A DNA stretch of 64,000 bases from Ligula intestinalis (taxonomy: Eukaryota > Platyhelminthes > Cestoda > Diphyllobothriidea > Diphyllobothriidae). Positions 63,991-64,000 of this stretch are shown here, piece after piece. A model generated the notes under the pieces. That model saw only the letters and a program-made list of their open reading frames with translations, was not told the DNA's origin and ran no database searches. The stretch is from contig JAYGXS010000008.1 in assembly GCA_036362985.1 (NCBI GenBank), positions 26,699,922 through 26,763,921 on the forward strand. The letters run 5' to 3'. The position numbers and the translations under genes are program-made. The stretch's first letter is position 1; each line of letters begins with the position of its first letter.

Positions 63991-64000
63991 GTTAAGTACA

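Overview
The window looks like a repeat-saturated intronic and intergenic stretch of a flatworm genome, most likely a tapeworm. This is inferred from the repertoire: several families of GIY-YIG Penelope-like elements (PLEs), an RTE-like non-LTR element, two Ty3/gypsy copies, a CsRn1-like LTR element, tRNA-derived SINEs, and small exons with GT..AG introns. No prokaryotic operon, rRNA or CRISPR array is visible. Species assignment cannot be made from the sequence alone.

Host genes. (1) A minus-strand gene is reconstructed here from eight small exons (41264-41372, 39630-39731, 36178-36277, 34524-34595, 29515-29664, 27435-27607, 25986-26155, 23070-23190). All seven junction phases agree, and the predicted protein (about 330 aa so far) matches the GPR180/TMEM145 seven-transmembrane family in segment order and key motifs. 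(2) A plus-strand coiled-coil gene (exons at about 52084-52137, 52211-52381, 52424-52551, possibly 54168-54222, then 61048-61176 and 61673-61783) resembles trichohyalin/plectin-homology ciliary proteins such as CFAP53. Its large intron carries a whole gypsy element. A few other exon candidates are weak.

Layout. 1-5 kb: SINE, a CsRn1-like LTR element whose interior is replaced by an N gap, an inverted SINE-B pair, PLE 3' fragments. 5-9 kb: a foldback PLE inserted in repeat R4 with a clear 9-bp target duplication, then an RTE-like LINE lying inside a SINE. 11-15.6 kb: gypsy copy 1 inside repeat R1. 16-19.2 kb: nested and tail-to-tail PLEs. 20-25 kb: two 1-kb palindromic elements, another foldback PLE inside a SINE, and the last recognised exon of the GPR180-like gene. 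25-41 kb: the rest of that gene, with PLEs and SINEs in its introns. 41-50 kb: AT-rich sequence with a decayed LINE and one PLE. 50-64 kb: R1 copies, the coiled-coil gene, gypsy copy 2 (minus strand, both LTRs and a 5-bp target duplication), tandem SINEs.

Most notable: many PLE 3' ends carry a compact hammerhead-ribozyme-like motif (CTGANGA-like core, bulged stem II, GAAAC GTC). Three PLE insertions are head-to-head foldbacks with this motif or the 3' end facing outward on both sides, and two of them have recognisable 9-bp target duplications. Both gypsy copies share the same reverse-transcriptase active-site substitution and the same two frameshifts, so they descend from one already defective source.
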